In this document: positions 1 to 6,020 of the stretch, piece by piece | Position numbering within the stretch: the stretch's first letter is position 1 | Layout: every line of letters begins with the position of its first letter | Origin: an uncultured Collinsella sp. | GTDB taxonomy: Bacteria; Actinomycetota; Coriobacteriia; Coriobacteriales; Coriobacteriaceae | Assembly (NCBI GenBank): GCA_938023905.1 | Contig: CALJCO010000081.1 | Coordinates: 1-21,096, forward strand | DNA length: 21,096 bases | Direction: 5' to 3' | Translations under genes and position numbers: made by a program | Notes under the pieces: generated by a model | Seen by the model: the letters and a program-made list of their open reading frames with translations, nothing else | Database searches by the model: none | Told to the model about the DNA's origin: nothing

Positions 1-398
1 TCGACCGGCACCTCGCGCCAAAAGAGCAGCGGCACGCCGGCCTCGGCGCAGCCCTCCTCAAACACGCGACGGGCATCCTCTACGCCCTTGTCGTCCTGCG
101 GGAAGAACAGCATGGCCACGCCATAGTCGCCCTCTGCCGGCAGAATCTGGCCGCACTTTTGGGCCTCTTTACGGAAAAAGTGATGCGGAACCTGGAACAG
201 GATGCCGGCGCCGTCGCCGGTGTTCTTCTCGAGTCCCGTGCCGCCGCGGTGCTCCAAGTTGACCAGAATGGACAGTGCATCGTCCAGAATCTGGTGATGG
301 CGCTCACCATTGATATCGGCAAGCGCGCCGATGCCACATGCATCGTGGTCGAATTCGGGGCGATAAAGGCCCTGCTGCTGAGCGGAATCTGCCTGCAT
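1..398 (-). CDS. gltB: Glutamate synthase large subunit, N-terminal part (partial)
   Basis: This is the first 132 codons of a minus-strand gene that runs off the left edge. The protein begins with a short leader and then HDACGIG, in which Cys21 would be the N-terminal nucleophile of the class II glutamine amidotransferase domain after propeptide removal. It continues with NLEHRGGTG and NTGDGAGIL, which are hallmarks of the GltB amidotransferase domain rather than of PurF or AsnB. The family transfers the amide of glutamine to 2-oxoglutarate to make glutamate. The ATG is chosen because AGGGGAGG lies six bases upstream (405-412) and the leader length fits GltB propeptides. The FMN and Fe-S domains lie outside the window, so completeness cannot be judged. 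Confidence 0.93.
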   Translation of the reverse strand, partial: MQADSAQQQGLYRPEFDHDACGIGALADINGERHHQILDDALSILVNLEHRGGTGLEKNTGDGAGILFQVPHHFFRKEAQKCGQILPAEGDYGVAMLFFPQDDKGVEDARRVFEEGCAEAGVPLLFWREVPV

Positions 399-467
399 CG
401 CGATCCTCCCCTAGATATTTAGACAGTCAGTTGAATAGGCATACTAGGAGCATCGCCGGCCTGTTGT

Positions 468-499
468 GTTTCCCACCCGTTTCGAAACAATCGCGTAAC
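468..499. promoter_or_regulatory. Dyad of 11-bp-spaced pentamers upstream of gltB (candidate operator)
   Basis: On the plus strand this reads GTTTC, six bases, GTTTC, directly followed by GAAAC, six bases, GTAAC. The two halves are mirror images except for one base, and each pair has an 11-bp period, as expected for two regulator dimers on one face of DNA. The centre is a perfect 10-bp palindrome (479-488). GAAAC and GTnAC pentamers with six-base gaps resemble the actinobacterial GlnR box described in Streptomyces, but the arrangement here is inverted. The assignment is an inference. Confidence 0.3.
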
Positions 500-581
500 G
501 CACGCCCTACGAGTGGACACCGCCGACCTCAAGGGCGACAACAAGGGCCCCAGGTTCGGCCCGCAATCTTACCGCTTCAAA

Positions 582-641
582 CATCTCAATCTGTAACAGG
601 AAGACCCAATTTCCATCCCTAGTTGTTACAGATCAAGACAT
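582..641. repeat. Inverted repeat with ATCTGTAACA / TGTTACAGAT core
   Basis: The left arm at 582-598 contains TCTCAATCTGTAACA. The right arm at 624-640 starts TGTTACAGAT, so ten bases pair perfectly and about 13 of 17 pair overall, around a 25-nt loop. The same 15-mer recurs exactly at 2049-2063 after mntH. There is no T-run after the hairpin, so a simple intrinsic terminator is unlikely. Confidence 0.5.
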
Positions 642-686
642 TTCGGCAATCCCCTTTCACCATCCTATTCAAATACAACAATTTTG

Positions 687-705
687 TTAGTTTTGGTTAA
701 CTTTT
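687..705. promoter_or_regulatory. Possible DtxR/MntR-family operator before mntH
   Basis: The 19 bases beginning TTAGTTTTGG match the classical DtxR/IdeR box consensus (recalled from memory) at 13 of 19 positions. The site lies about 60 bases upstream of a predicted Mn/Fe importer, the type of gene that DtxR/MntR repressors usually control. The right half of the site is degenerate, so the call is tentative. Confidence 0.25.
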
Positions 706-761
706 GAGCCTAATACGGGTATCCTTTGCGGCGTCAAACAAACGACACGCAGGAGCTCATC

Positions 762-2018
762 ATGATCAACCATCTCAAACAACACTTTGGCTCCCGGCGC
801 ACCGGTGGCCACGGAGGTCTAGACATCGCGCGGCATATCGGCCCCGGGCTGCTCGTGACCGTCGGCTTTATCGATCCGGGCAACTGGGCCTCCAATATGG
901 CCGCGGGTTCGCAGTTTGGCTACGCGCTGCTGTGGATCGTCACGCTGTCCACGATTATGCTCATTGTGCTGCAGCACAACGCGGCGCACCTGGGTATCGC
1001 CACGGGCGCCTGTCTTGCCGAGGCCACGACCCGCTTTCTCCCCCGCATCGTGGGACGCGCGGTGCTCGCCAGCGCCTATCTCGCGACCATCGCCACCGCC
1101 ATGGCCGAGGTCCTGGGCGGCGCGATTGCCCTTCAAATGCTCTTTGGGCTGCCCGTGCGTGTGGGCTGCGTCATCGTGGCGACAGTATCGATGGCGATGC
1201 TCATGACGAACTCCTACAAGCGTGCCGAACGCTGGATCATCGCCTTTGTAGGCGTGGTAGGACTCTCGTTTTTGGCCGAGCTTGCGCTGGTCAAGGTCGA
1301 CTGGCCGCAAGCCGCCGCAAGCTGGATCACGCCCAGTATGCCCACTGGCTCGGCCGCGATTATCGTAAGTGTCCTAGGCGCGGTCGTTATGCCACACAAT
1401 CTCTTCCTGCACTCCGAGGTCATCCAATCCATGCACTTCGAAGGCCAAGGCGAGCAGGTTATCGAAGAACGTCTGCGCTACGAGCTCTTCGACACGCTCT
1501 TTTCGATGGGCGTGGGCTGGGCGATCAACTCGGCCATGGTCATCCTGGCCGCAACGACCTTCTTTGCGCACGGCATTGTCGTAGACGACCTCGCCGTCGC
1601 AGCGGCCACGCTCTCCCCCATCTTGGGCCCGGCGAGCTCGACCATCTTTGCGGTAGCGCTGCTGTTTGCGGGCCTCTCGAGTAGTGTGACGGCGGGCATG
1701 GCGGCGGGAACCATCACCGCGGGCATGTTCGACGAGGAATACGACATCCACGACCGACATTCCTCGATCGGGGTGGTGGCCTGTTTCGTCGGCGCAGTGG
1801 CGGCGTGCCTGGTCGTCCCGAATCCTTTTGAGGGTCTCATTTGGAGCCAGGCGCTGCTGTCGCTTCAGCTGCCGATTACGGTCTTTGTGCTCATACGACT
1901 CACCAGTTCGCCCCGCGTCATGGGCAAATACGTCAACTCACGCCCGCTCAACGCGTTGCTCGTAGGGATCGGCGTCATCGTGACGATTCTCGACATCGTG
2001 TTGCTAACGGGGATGTAA
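762..2018 (+). CDS. mntH: NRAMP-family divalent metal (Mn2+/Fe2+) transporter
   Basis: The 418-residue protein is a proton-coupled divalent metal importer of the NRAMP/MntH family, expected in the cytoplasmic membrane. The two signature metal-site motifs are present: DPGNW in the first transmembrane helix (near residue 40) and MPHNLFLHS in the sixth (near residue 210). The rest is a run of hydrophobic helices of ordinary NRAMP length. The ATG is preceded by AGGAG six bases upstream (751-755); an in-frame TTG 36 bases earlier has no such site. It is the only clear metal transporter here and one of only two plus-strand genes. A DtxR-like box upstream suggests metal-dependent repression. Whether manganese or iron is preferred cannot be read from the sequence. 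Confidence 0.92.
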   Translation: MINHLKQHFGSRRTGGHGGLDIARHIGPGLLVTVGFIDPGNWASNMAAGSQFGYALLWIVTLSTIMLIVLQHNAAHLGIATGACLAEATTRFLPRIVGRAVLASAYLATIATAMAEVLGGAIALQMLFGLPVRVGCVIVATVSMAMLMTNSYKRAERWIIAFVGVVGLSFLAELALVKVDWPQAAASWITPSMPTGSAAIIVSVLGAVVMPHNLFLHSEVIQSMHFEGQGEQVIEERLRYELFDTLFSMGVGWAINSAMVILAATTFFAHGIVVDDLAVAAATLSPILGPASSTIFAVALLFAGLSSSVTAGMAAGTITAGMFDEEYDIHDRHSSIGVVACFVGAVAACLVVPNPFEGLIWSQALLSLQLPITVFVLIRLTSSPRVMGKYVNSRPLNALLVGIGVIVTILDIVLLTGM

Positions 2019-2048
2019 TTGGGATGGCGTGACTGTCCAGATATAACG

Positions 2049-2063
2049 TCTCAATCTGTAACA
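2049..2063 (+). repeat. Second exact copy of the 15-mer TCTCAATCTGTAACA
   Basis: This copy lies about 30 bases after the mntH stop and is identical over 15 bases to the copy at 584-598. Both are in the same orientation, so mntH is bracketed by the motif. The function is unknown. Confidence 0.5.
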
Positions 2064-2096
2064 CGTGAGCCCGTTTTAAACCGTCAGATAAATCAA

Positions 2097-2131
2097 AAGG
2101 GTCCCGGCCGGGATATCCGACCGGGACCCTT
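2097..2131 (-). terminator. Intrinsic terminator after the rubredoxin gene, between convergent genes
   Basis: AGGGTCCCGG (2098-2107) pairs perfectly with CCGGGACCCT (2121-2130) around a 13-nt loop, and one more A-T pair extends the stem. On the minus strand the stem is followed by TTTTGATTTAT, a good U-tract. In the mntH direction the tail is poor, so it mainly serves the rubredoxin transcript. Confidence 0.8.
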
Positions 2132-2171
2132 GGACAGAGCTATGTATGGCTAATCGCCGTGTGTCTACGAG

Positions 2172-2315
2172 TTACTCCTCGACGAGCTCAAACTCATCGG
2201 GACCAACGCCGCACACCGGGCACACGTAATCCTCGGGTAGCTCGGGCGTGTCGACCTCAACCTCGTAACCGCAAACGGTGCACACGAACTTATACGTCTT
2301 CTTCTCCTCAGCCAT
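2172..2315 (-). CDS. Short rubredoxin-like protein (47 aa)
   Basis: This small protein has two CxxCG knuckles (Cys12/Cys15 and Cys32/Cys35) and the end motif CPVCGVGPDEFE typical of rubredoxins, so it should bind one Fe(SCys)4 centre and carry single electrons in the cytoplasm. The spacing between the second and third cysteines is 17 residues, much shorter than the roughly 29 in classical rubredoxins and closer to the rubredoxin domain of rubrerythrins. An AGGAG lies six bases before the ATG. It sits downstream of a flavin reductase gene on the same strand, 89 bases away, and has its own likely promoter in that gap. The pair resembles a split form of the flavin reductase-rubredoxin fusion known from acetogens. 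The redox partner is not visible here. Confidence 0.9.
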   Translation of the reverse strand: MAEEKKTYKFVCTVCGYEVEVDTPELPEDYVCPVCGVGPDEFELVEE

Positions 2316-2359
2316 GATGTTCTCCTCTCAAACGCGACTGGTGATGTACTTCATTTATC

Positions 2360-2387
2360 AGTATAGATTCTCAATAATATAATGCAA
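2360..2387 (-). promoter_or_regulatory. Promoter of the rubredoxin gene
   Basis: On the minus strand TTGCAT (2387-2382), a 16-base spacer and TATACT (2365-2360) form a good sigma-70-type promoter in a conspicuously AT-rich stretch. The predicted transcript would have a leader of about 40 nt before the rubredoxin ATG. Confidence 0.6.
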
Positions 2388-2404
2388 GTATTTTTAAAAC
2401 ATTT

Positions 2405-2908
2405 CTAGCCTTGATACGAGGACGCCTTCGGAGGCGTCTTGCCCTTCAGGACCTTATGGTAGTAATCGTAGGTGAGCGGCGTCTCGTCACTCAAGCGCTC
2501 GGCATCCTCGACCTCGCCGATAAACAGTAGATGCGTGCCAACATCCACAGTGTCGATCAAATGGCAGCTAAACAGGGCCGCCGCGTGCTCGGGCACATAG
2601 GGCATGCCCAGAGCCGTCTCGCGGGTCTCGTATTTGGCAAACTTGTCATAATCGCTGCTGGTGCGGAACCCAAAGTTACCGATGTAGAGCATATCGGCGG
2701 TCTGATCGATCACGGTCAGCGCGAACGCTTTGGCCGAAGCGATGACGCCCGAGGTGACGTTGTCCTTGTTCACGGCAACCGAAATGCGCGGCGGCATGGA
2801 CGTCACCTGCACCGCAGTGTTGATGACGCAGCCGGCGCGCAGCCCGTCTGCCGCGGCGCTCACCACGTACAGACCGCTCGGCATGGTAAAGAACGCAGTT
2901 TTGTCCAT
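2405..2908 (-). CDS. Flavin reductase-like FMN-binding split-barrel protein
   Basis: The 167-residue protein starts MDKTAFFTMPSGLYVVSA and contains the GCVINTAVQVTSMPPRISVAV stretch and a DVGTHLLFIGEVEDAE region, both typical of the flavin reductase-like split-barrel family that binds FMN and passes electrons from NAD(P)H. The ATG is preceded by GGGGAG eight bases upstream (2917-2922); reading further upstream gives sequence unlike the family that would overlap the preceding terminator. A rubredoxin gene follows on the same strand, which supports an NAD(P)H to flavin to rubredoxin electron path, probably for oxygen or nitric oxide detoxification in an anaerobe. The final acceptor, for example a flavodiiron protein, is not in the window, so the role is inferred. 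Confidence 0.85.
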   Translation of the reverse strand: MDKTAFFTMPSGLYVVSAAADGLRAGCVINTAVQVTSMPPRISVAVNKDNVTSGVIASAKAFALTVIDQTADMLYIGNFGFRTSSDYDKFAKYETRETALGMPYVPEHAAALFSCHLIDTVDVGTHLLFIGEVEDAERLSDETPLTYDYYHKVLKGKTPPKASSYQG

Positions 2909-2959
2909 AACAATCACTCCCCTAACCCGGGTTGGAACCTCATGGATGTATGTACCCAC

Positions 2960-2993
2960 AAAAAAGGCAGCGCCCATAACGGACGCTGCCTTT
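2960..2993 (-). terminator. Intrinsic terminator after smpB
   Basis: AAAGGCAGCG (2963-2972) pairs perfectly with CGCTGCCTTT (2984-2993) around an 11-nt loop. On the minus strand it ends in a run of six T. It lies between smpB and the flavin reductase gene, so these are separate transcripts. Confidence 0.85.
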
Positions 2994-3035
2994 GAAACAT
3001 ATGTGTCAGAACAGTAAGAAAGATGAGACACCCGC

Positions 3036-3103
3036 AGTTGCGGTGAAATAGGGACTGAATAGCCCCCTCAAACAGGCAAACCAGTCCGTATTCCACCGCA
3101 ACT
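3036..3103. repeat. Long imperfect palindrome downstream of smpB
   Basis: Two 22-base arms (3036-3057 and 3082-3103) pair at 20 of 22 positions around a 24-nt loop. The left arm begins AGTTGCGGTG. It lies between the smpB stop and the smpB terminator, so it would be in the 3' untranslated region if transcribed. There is no T-run, so it is not a plain terminator. It could be a dispersed palindromic repeat; no second copy is in this window. Confidence 0.6.
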
Positions 3104-3115
3104 TATGAAGGACGG

Positions 3116-3586
3116 TCAGCGGTTGCGTTCCTTGAGGGCGCGGTCGATCTCGCGTTGGACATCACGCTTGGCCATGTCCTCGCGCTTGTCGTAGAGCTTC
3201 TTGCCGCGACCCAGGCCCAGCAGCAGTTTTACGCGACCGTCGGTATTAAAGTAGAGCTCCAACGGAACCAGCGCATAACCACGGTTGCGAAGTTTGCCGT
3301 CAAGAAAGTCGATCTCCTTGCGGTGCAGCAGCAGACGGCGCCGACGGTCGGGATCGCGATTCCACACGCCACCATGGCTATAAGGGTGGATATGCAGGCC
3401 GACGAGCCAGCACTCCCCACCACGAATCAGTGCGAAGGTATCGGTAATCTGGCACGCGCGCTCGCGAATCGACTTGACCTCGGTACCGCTCAGCTCAATA
3501 CCACACTCAAACGTCTCATCGATAAAGTACTCGTGATGTGCCGAGCGATTCTTGGAAATGAGCTTGCGCTCGCGCTTACTGGGCAT
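3116..3586 (-). CDS. smpB: SsrA-binding protein SmpB
   Basis: The 156-residue protein matches SmpB throughout: NRSAHHEYFIDETFECGIEL near the start, then GTEVKSIRER, LVGLHIHPYSHG, RRRLLLHRKEI, and the basic tail GRGKKLYDKREDMAKRD. SmpB binds tmRNA and brings it to stalled ribosomes for trans-translation. The ATG at 3586 follows AAGGAGG and gives the normal family length. Its start overlaps the end of the upstream TPR gene by 11 bases, so translation is probably coupled. The tmRNA gene ssrA, often close by, is not found in this window. A strong palindrome and a terminator follow the gene. Confidence 0.96.
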   Translation of the reverse strand: MPSKRERKLISKNRSAHHEYFIDETFECGIELSGTEVKSIRERACQITDTFALIRGGECWLVGLHIHPYSHGGVWNRDPDRRRRLLLHRKEIDFLDGKLRNRGYALVPLELYFNTDGRVKLLLGLGRGKKLYDKREDMAKRDVQREIDRALKERNR

Positions 3587-4493
3587 CGCCGGCCTCCTTG
3601 GCGCCATCGGCGTTTGAGCCCGCAGCCTCGCGCTTTGCCCTGCGCTCGGCATTAAGCTCGGCATCGCTCTCGCGCACCAGCTTGATAATCGCCGCGCATG
3701 CCTCCTCGCCCACCAGGTCGCGGGCACGGACCGTCAGACGCGTAGCCTCCTGCTTGTCGCCGTCGCTTGCAGCATCGGTCGCGCACATGATCAGGCAGAT
3801 GGCGATCTCGGCCGAAGGCGAGGTCGGCACGCCCTGCAGGGCGAGCTCACCCATCACATGGTCGTCACTCTCGTCCGCGGCATCCGGATAGGTGGTATGG
3901 ATCTTGTTGAGCAGGCGCGTCGTATGCGCATCATTGGGCGCCAGGCGCAGCGCCAGACGCGCGCAGCCCACGGCAGCCGAAATGTTCTCGGTCTCGGGCT
4001 CCAAGAAGTACTGACCCAAGTTGGTGTAGGCGCGTGCGGCGCACTTACCGTCGCTCGCGCGCTCCAGCACCGAGAACGAGAGCGATGCCCACTCCTGCTT
4101 GTCCTCAAGCGCGCGGAACAGCTCGGCCAAGTCCAAGCGATAGTTGCAGTTCATGGGATCCCAACGCACGGCCTGCATCAGGGCATTCCGAGCACTCACA
4201 TAATCCTGCTGGCGAATGTAGGCAAACGCCATGTCGGAGTACAGGCGGTCAAAGGGAACCTCGACCTGCACCAGCTCGCGCGGATCCTTCTCCACACGGC
4301 GATAGGCCAGGCGCTCAAACTTGCTGTCGAAGCTAAAGTACTGGCGCTTCTCCTCCGTCTTGCACTCAGCGTCGATATACTCCTCGGCGAGCTCCACCAG
4401 ACGCTCAAGCAGCGGCGTCGCCGTAGCCAGGTCGCCCTGCGCCAGATAGTTCTCGGCATACGTGATGTCTTCCAAGCTGATAGGCAGGTCCAT
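3576..4493 (-). CDS. Tetratricopeptide-like (TPR) protein upstream of smpB
   Basis: The 305-residue protein is mostly helical with TPR-like repeats: residues about 10-40 (AENYLAQGDLATATPLLERL), 85-115 (DMAFAYIRQQDYVSARNALMQA), and weaker repeats to about 205. The C-terminal 40 residues are charged and Ala/Glu-rich and look disordered. There is no signal peptide or membrane segment, so it is probably cytoplasmic and works by binding proteins. The ATG follows GAGGAG. It overlaps smpB and probably shares its transcript, but no biochemical function can be read from the sequence. Confidence 0.85.
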   Translation of the reverse strand: MDLPISLEDITYAENYLAQGDLATATPLLERLVELAEEYIDAECKTEEKRQYFSFDSKFERLAYRRVEKDPRELVQVEVPFDRLYSDMAFAYIRQQDYVSARNALMQAVRWDPMNCNYRLDLAELFRALEDKQEWASLSFSVLERASDGKCAARAYTNLGQYFLEPETENISAAVGCARLALRLAPNDAHTTRLLNKIHTTYPDAADESDDHVMGELALQGVPTSPSAEIAICLIMCATDAASDGDKQEATRLTVRARDLVGEEACAAIIKLVRESDAELNAERRAKREAAGSNADGAKEAGDAQ

Positions 4494-4551
4494 GACAACT
4501 CCTCGGTCCGGGCGGCAGACTCAACGCGCGCCTTAAATATCGGTCAATACA

Positions 4552-4580
4552 CAAAACCCGGGTCTCTTACGAGGCCCGGG
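4552..4580 (-). terminator. Terminator of the tRNA operon
   Basis: CCCGGG at 4575-4580 and 4557-4562 form a stem on the minus strand with an inner CTC/GAG stem around a small loop, followed by TTTTG. It lies 11 bases after the CCA end of tRNA-Glu and upstream of the TPR gene. Confidence 0.75.
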
Positions 4581-4590
4581 CGTTCAATTT

Positions 4591-4667
4591 TGGTAGCCCG
4601 TACCAGATTCGAACTGGTGATCTCCGCCTTGAGAGGGCGGCGTCCTAAACCGCTAGACGAACGGGCC
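4591..4667 (-). tRNA. tRNA-Glu (anticodon CTC)
   Basis: The 77-nt minus-strand sequence folds as a standard cloverleaf. The acceptor GGCCCGT pairs with ACGGGCT, the anticodon stem CCGCC/GGCGG closes the loop CTCTCAA with anticodon CTC, and the T arm contains GTTCGAATC. CCA is encoded. It reads GAG codons and is the second gene of a two-tRNA transcript. Confidence 0.96.
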
Positions 4668-4684
4668 ATATGTAGCAAATGCAA

Positions 4685-4758
4685 TGGCTGGGATGGAGGG
4701 AGTCGAACCCCCATTGACGGAACCAGAATCCGCTGTCCTGCCATTAGACGACATCCCA
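4685..4758 (-). tRNA. tRNA-Gln (anticodon CTG)
   Basis: The 74-nt minus-strand sequence has acceptor TGGGATG pairing with CATCCCA, discriminator G, and an encoded CCA. The anticodon loop TTCTGGT gives anticodon CTG, which reads CAG. The T arm contains GGTTCGACTCC. It is the promoter-proximal gene of the pair, 17 bases before tRNA-Glu. Confidence 0.96.
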
Positions 4759-4802
4759 ATGACTGCATCGCTGCGCTCGGCTGTGCCTTTGCGCAAGAAA
4801 GA

Positions 4803-4831
4803 AATATACGGGAAGTCCGACCGTGACGCAA
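4803..4831 (-). promoter_or_regulatory. Promoter of the tRNA-Gln/tRNA-Glu operon
   Basis: On the minus strand TTGCGT (4831-4826), a 17-base spacer and TATATT (4808-4803) give a good sigma-70-type promoter. It is about 45 bases upstream of tRNA-Gln, leaving a short 5' leader. Confidence 0.65.
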
Positions 4832-5023
4832 GCCCCAATTTTGACTTTTTTGAAATTCAGTCAAATACGGCCAACACGTGAAGGACCTGTGAAGCGCCAG
4901 CGACACGTACGGCGCCAAAGCCCGTAAAACATCCCGCATCTACCGCTGGTAGATTACAACAATGCAGCACTCACGGCTGATGGCACAATCGAACCGTCAT
5001 CATTGCACGGATATCGAGGCGCC

Positions 5024-5434
5024 ATGGACGAAGAGCTTGATTACCTATGGGAGACCCTGGGCCTCGAGATCACTGCTGACCTTTGGCCCGAACGGGACAA
5101 AATCCATCCCACTCTGCGCCCCGCCATCACGGTGATGCAGGCAAAATACCGCCGTGCATCCTTTTTGATCATGCGGATGTCATGGCACGCGGGACTCCCC
5201 GACCTTAAGCGAATCCAGGCAAGCCTCGTCGAGCTGTCCGGTATGCCGACCGTCATATCCGAGGCGCACCTGGAGCAGCGCCAGCGCGAGCGACTGCAAC
5301 AGCAGCGGATCCCCTTTATCTGCCCCGGCGTTCAGGCATATCTGCCCTTTATGGACGAGGAGTACTGGAGCGGCAAGCCCAACAAGCACGTAAAGGTCTA
5401 CGATCCGCACGAATGGGCGCAGTTGGAGGACTGA
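5024..5434 (+). CDS. Conserved-looking hypothetical protein (136 aa)
   Basis: The protein is soluble, without signal peptide or membrane segments. It has helical blocks and a C-terminal piece reading RIPFICPGVQAYLPFM. From memory, this resembles a RIPFIVPG..YLPFLG-type motif seen in some winged-helix or MarR-like proteins of Bacillota, where longer C-terminal parts usually follow; here the protein ends soon after. The ATG has only a weak GAGG upstream, and an in-frame TTG seven codons earlier is an alternative. It is convergent with the arsC-like gene and separated from it by two hairpin units. The function is unknown; a shortened relative of a transcription regulator is possible but unproven. 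Confidence 0.7.
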   Translation: MDEELDYLWETLGLEITADLWPERDKIHPTLRPAITVMQAKYRRASFLIMRMSWHAGLPDLKRIQASLVELSGMPTVISEAHLEQRQRERLQQQRIPFICPGVQAYLPFMDEEYWSGKPNKHVKVYDPHEWAQLED

Positions 5435-5453
5435 CTGGGGCAAGCCTGCCGGC

Positions 5454-5499
5454 GGAAAGTGCGTCCCAGATTTCAAGCTCAAACTGGTCCCCACTTTCC
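5454..5499. repeat. 46-nt hairpin unit, copy 1
   Basis: The unit begins GGAAAGTG and ends CACTTTCC, giving an imperfect hairpin with 12 of 15 arm positions paired. The central AAGCTCAAA is shared with copy 2. The two copies are both exactly 46 nt long and agree at 32 of 46 positions. Confidence 0.6.
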
Positions 5500-5515
5500 C
5501 ATCGAGCCCTCAACC

Positions 5516-5561
5516 GGAAACCGTATCCCGTAATCGAAGCTCAAAACGGGTCGCACTTTCC
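5516..5561. repeat. 46-nt hairpin unit, copy 2
   Basis: The unit begins GGAAA and ends GCACTTTCC, with 10 of 15 arm positions paired and the same AAGCTCAAA centre as copy 1. The copies are 62 bases apart, start to start, and fill the gap between two convergent genes, where they might block read-through. Neither has a T-run. Confidence 0.6.
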
Positions 5562-5568
5562 GCAGCCG

Positions 5569-5928
5569 CTACAGCAACGCCTCGGCCCAGGCCGCTTCCC
5601 TAAAGCCGGGGATCGCAAAGTCGTCGCCCACCAGCAGCGGGCGCTTAACCAGCATGCCGTCAGTCGCCAGCAGCTCATAGCATTCCTGGTCCGTCATACC
5701 CGCATCCAGGCGCGCCTTCAGGCCCAGCTCTCGATATTTCATGCCCGACGAGTTAAAGAAGCGTCGCACCGGCAGCCCCGAACGAGCAATCCAAGTCGCA
5801 AGTTCATCGGCCGCGGGATTGTCCGTAACGATATCGCGGTCGATATACTCAACCCCATGTTCATCCAGCCATGCCTTGGCCTTTTTACAGGTCGAGCACT
5901 TGGGATATTCAACAAACAGTACGGTCAT
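5569..5928 (-). CDS. ArsC/Spx-family thioredoxin-fold protein
   Basis: The 119-residue protein has the family start TVLFVEYPKCSTCKKAKAWL with a CxxC motif at Cys11/Cys14, followed by the NSSGMKYRELGL segment and VKRPLLV near residue 95, the pattern of the ArsC/Spx/YffB family. Members reduce arsenate with glutathione or glutaredoxin, or act as redox-sensing RNA polymerase partners (Spx). No arsenic transporter or ArsR gene is nearby, so a role in arsenate resistance is not supported by context. The ATG follows GGAGG by six bases. The gene stands alone between the hairpin units and mupG. Confidence 0.87.
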   Translation of the reverse strand: MTVLFVEYPKCSTCKKAKAWLDEHGVEYIDRDIVTDNPAADELATWIARSGLPVRRFFNSSGMKYRELGLKARLDAGMTDQECYELLATDGMLVKRPLLVGDDFAIPGFREAAWAEALL

Positions 5929-6020
5929 GGGAATCCTCCGAATATAGATCGGCCAACGCAGGTACACACCATACGAGGCGCCTTCGCATGATGGGGCAAT
6001 TGTAGCCCACGGGCCACACG

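Larger units (their letters stand above)
399..761. other. Divergent intergenic region between gltB and mntH
   Basis: This 363-nt gap separates the divergent gltB and mntH starts and shows no convincing gene. It contains a symmetric set of GTTTC/GAAAC pentamers (468-499) nearer gltB, an inverted repeat built on ATCTGTAACA (582-641), an AT-rich stretch (about 650-715), and a DtxR/MntR-box-like sequence (687-705) before mntH. I could not place a promoter with good -35 and -10 matches in either direction. No known riboswitch could be recognised. Confidence 0.6.

Noticed and set aside
399..761. Glutamine riboswitch in the gltB leader
   Set aside because: I could not see its conserved core or fold; the symmetric pentamers look more like a protein-binding site.
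704..1684. A 326-codon open frame in another frame over mntH
   Set aside because: The NRAMP frame carries DPGN and MPHN motifs; this one is arginine- and histidine-rich with no domain.
2316..4590. tmRNA gene (ssrA) near smpB
   Set aside because: I looked for a tRNA-Ala-like end with a tag reading frame around smpB and found none; the palindrome at 3036-3103 does not fit.
5454..5561. CRISPR array
   Set aside because: Only two units, imperfectly repeated and themselves hairpins, with no uniform spacers or cas genes.
5569..5928. Arsenic resistance operon
   Set aside because: The ArsC-family protein has no arsenite efflux or ArsR neighbour; the family includes non-arsenate members.
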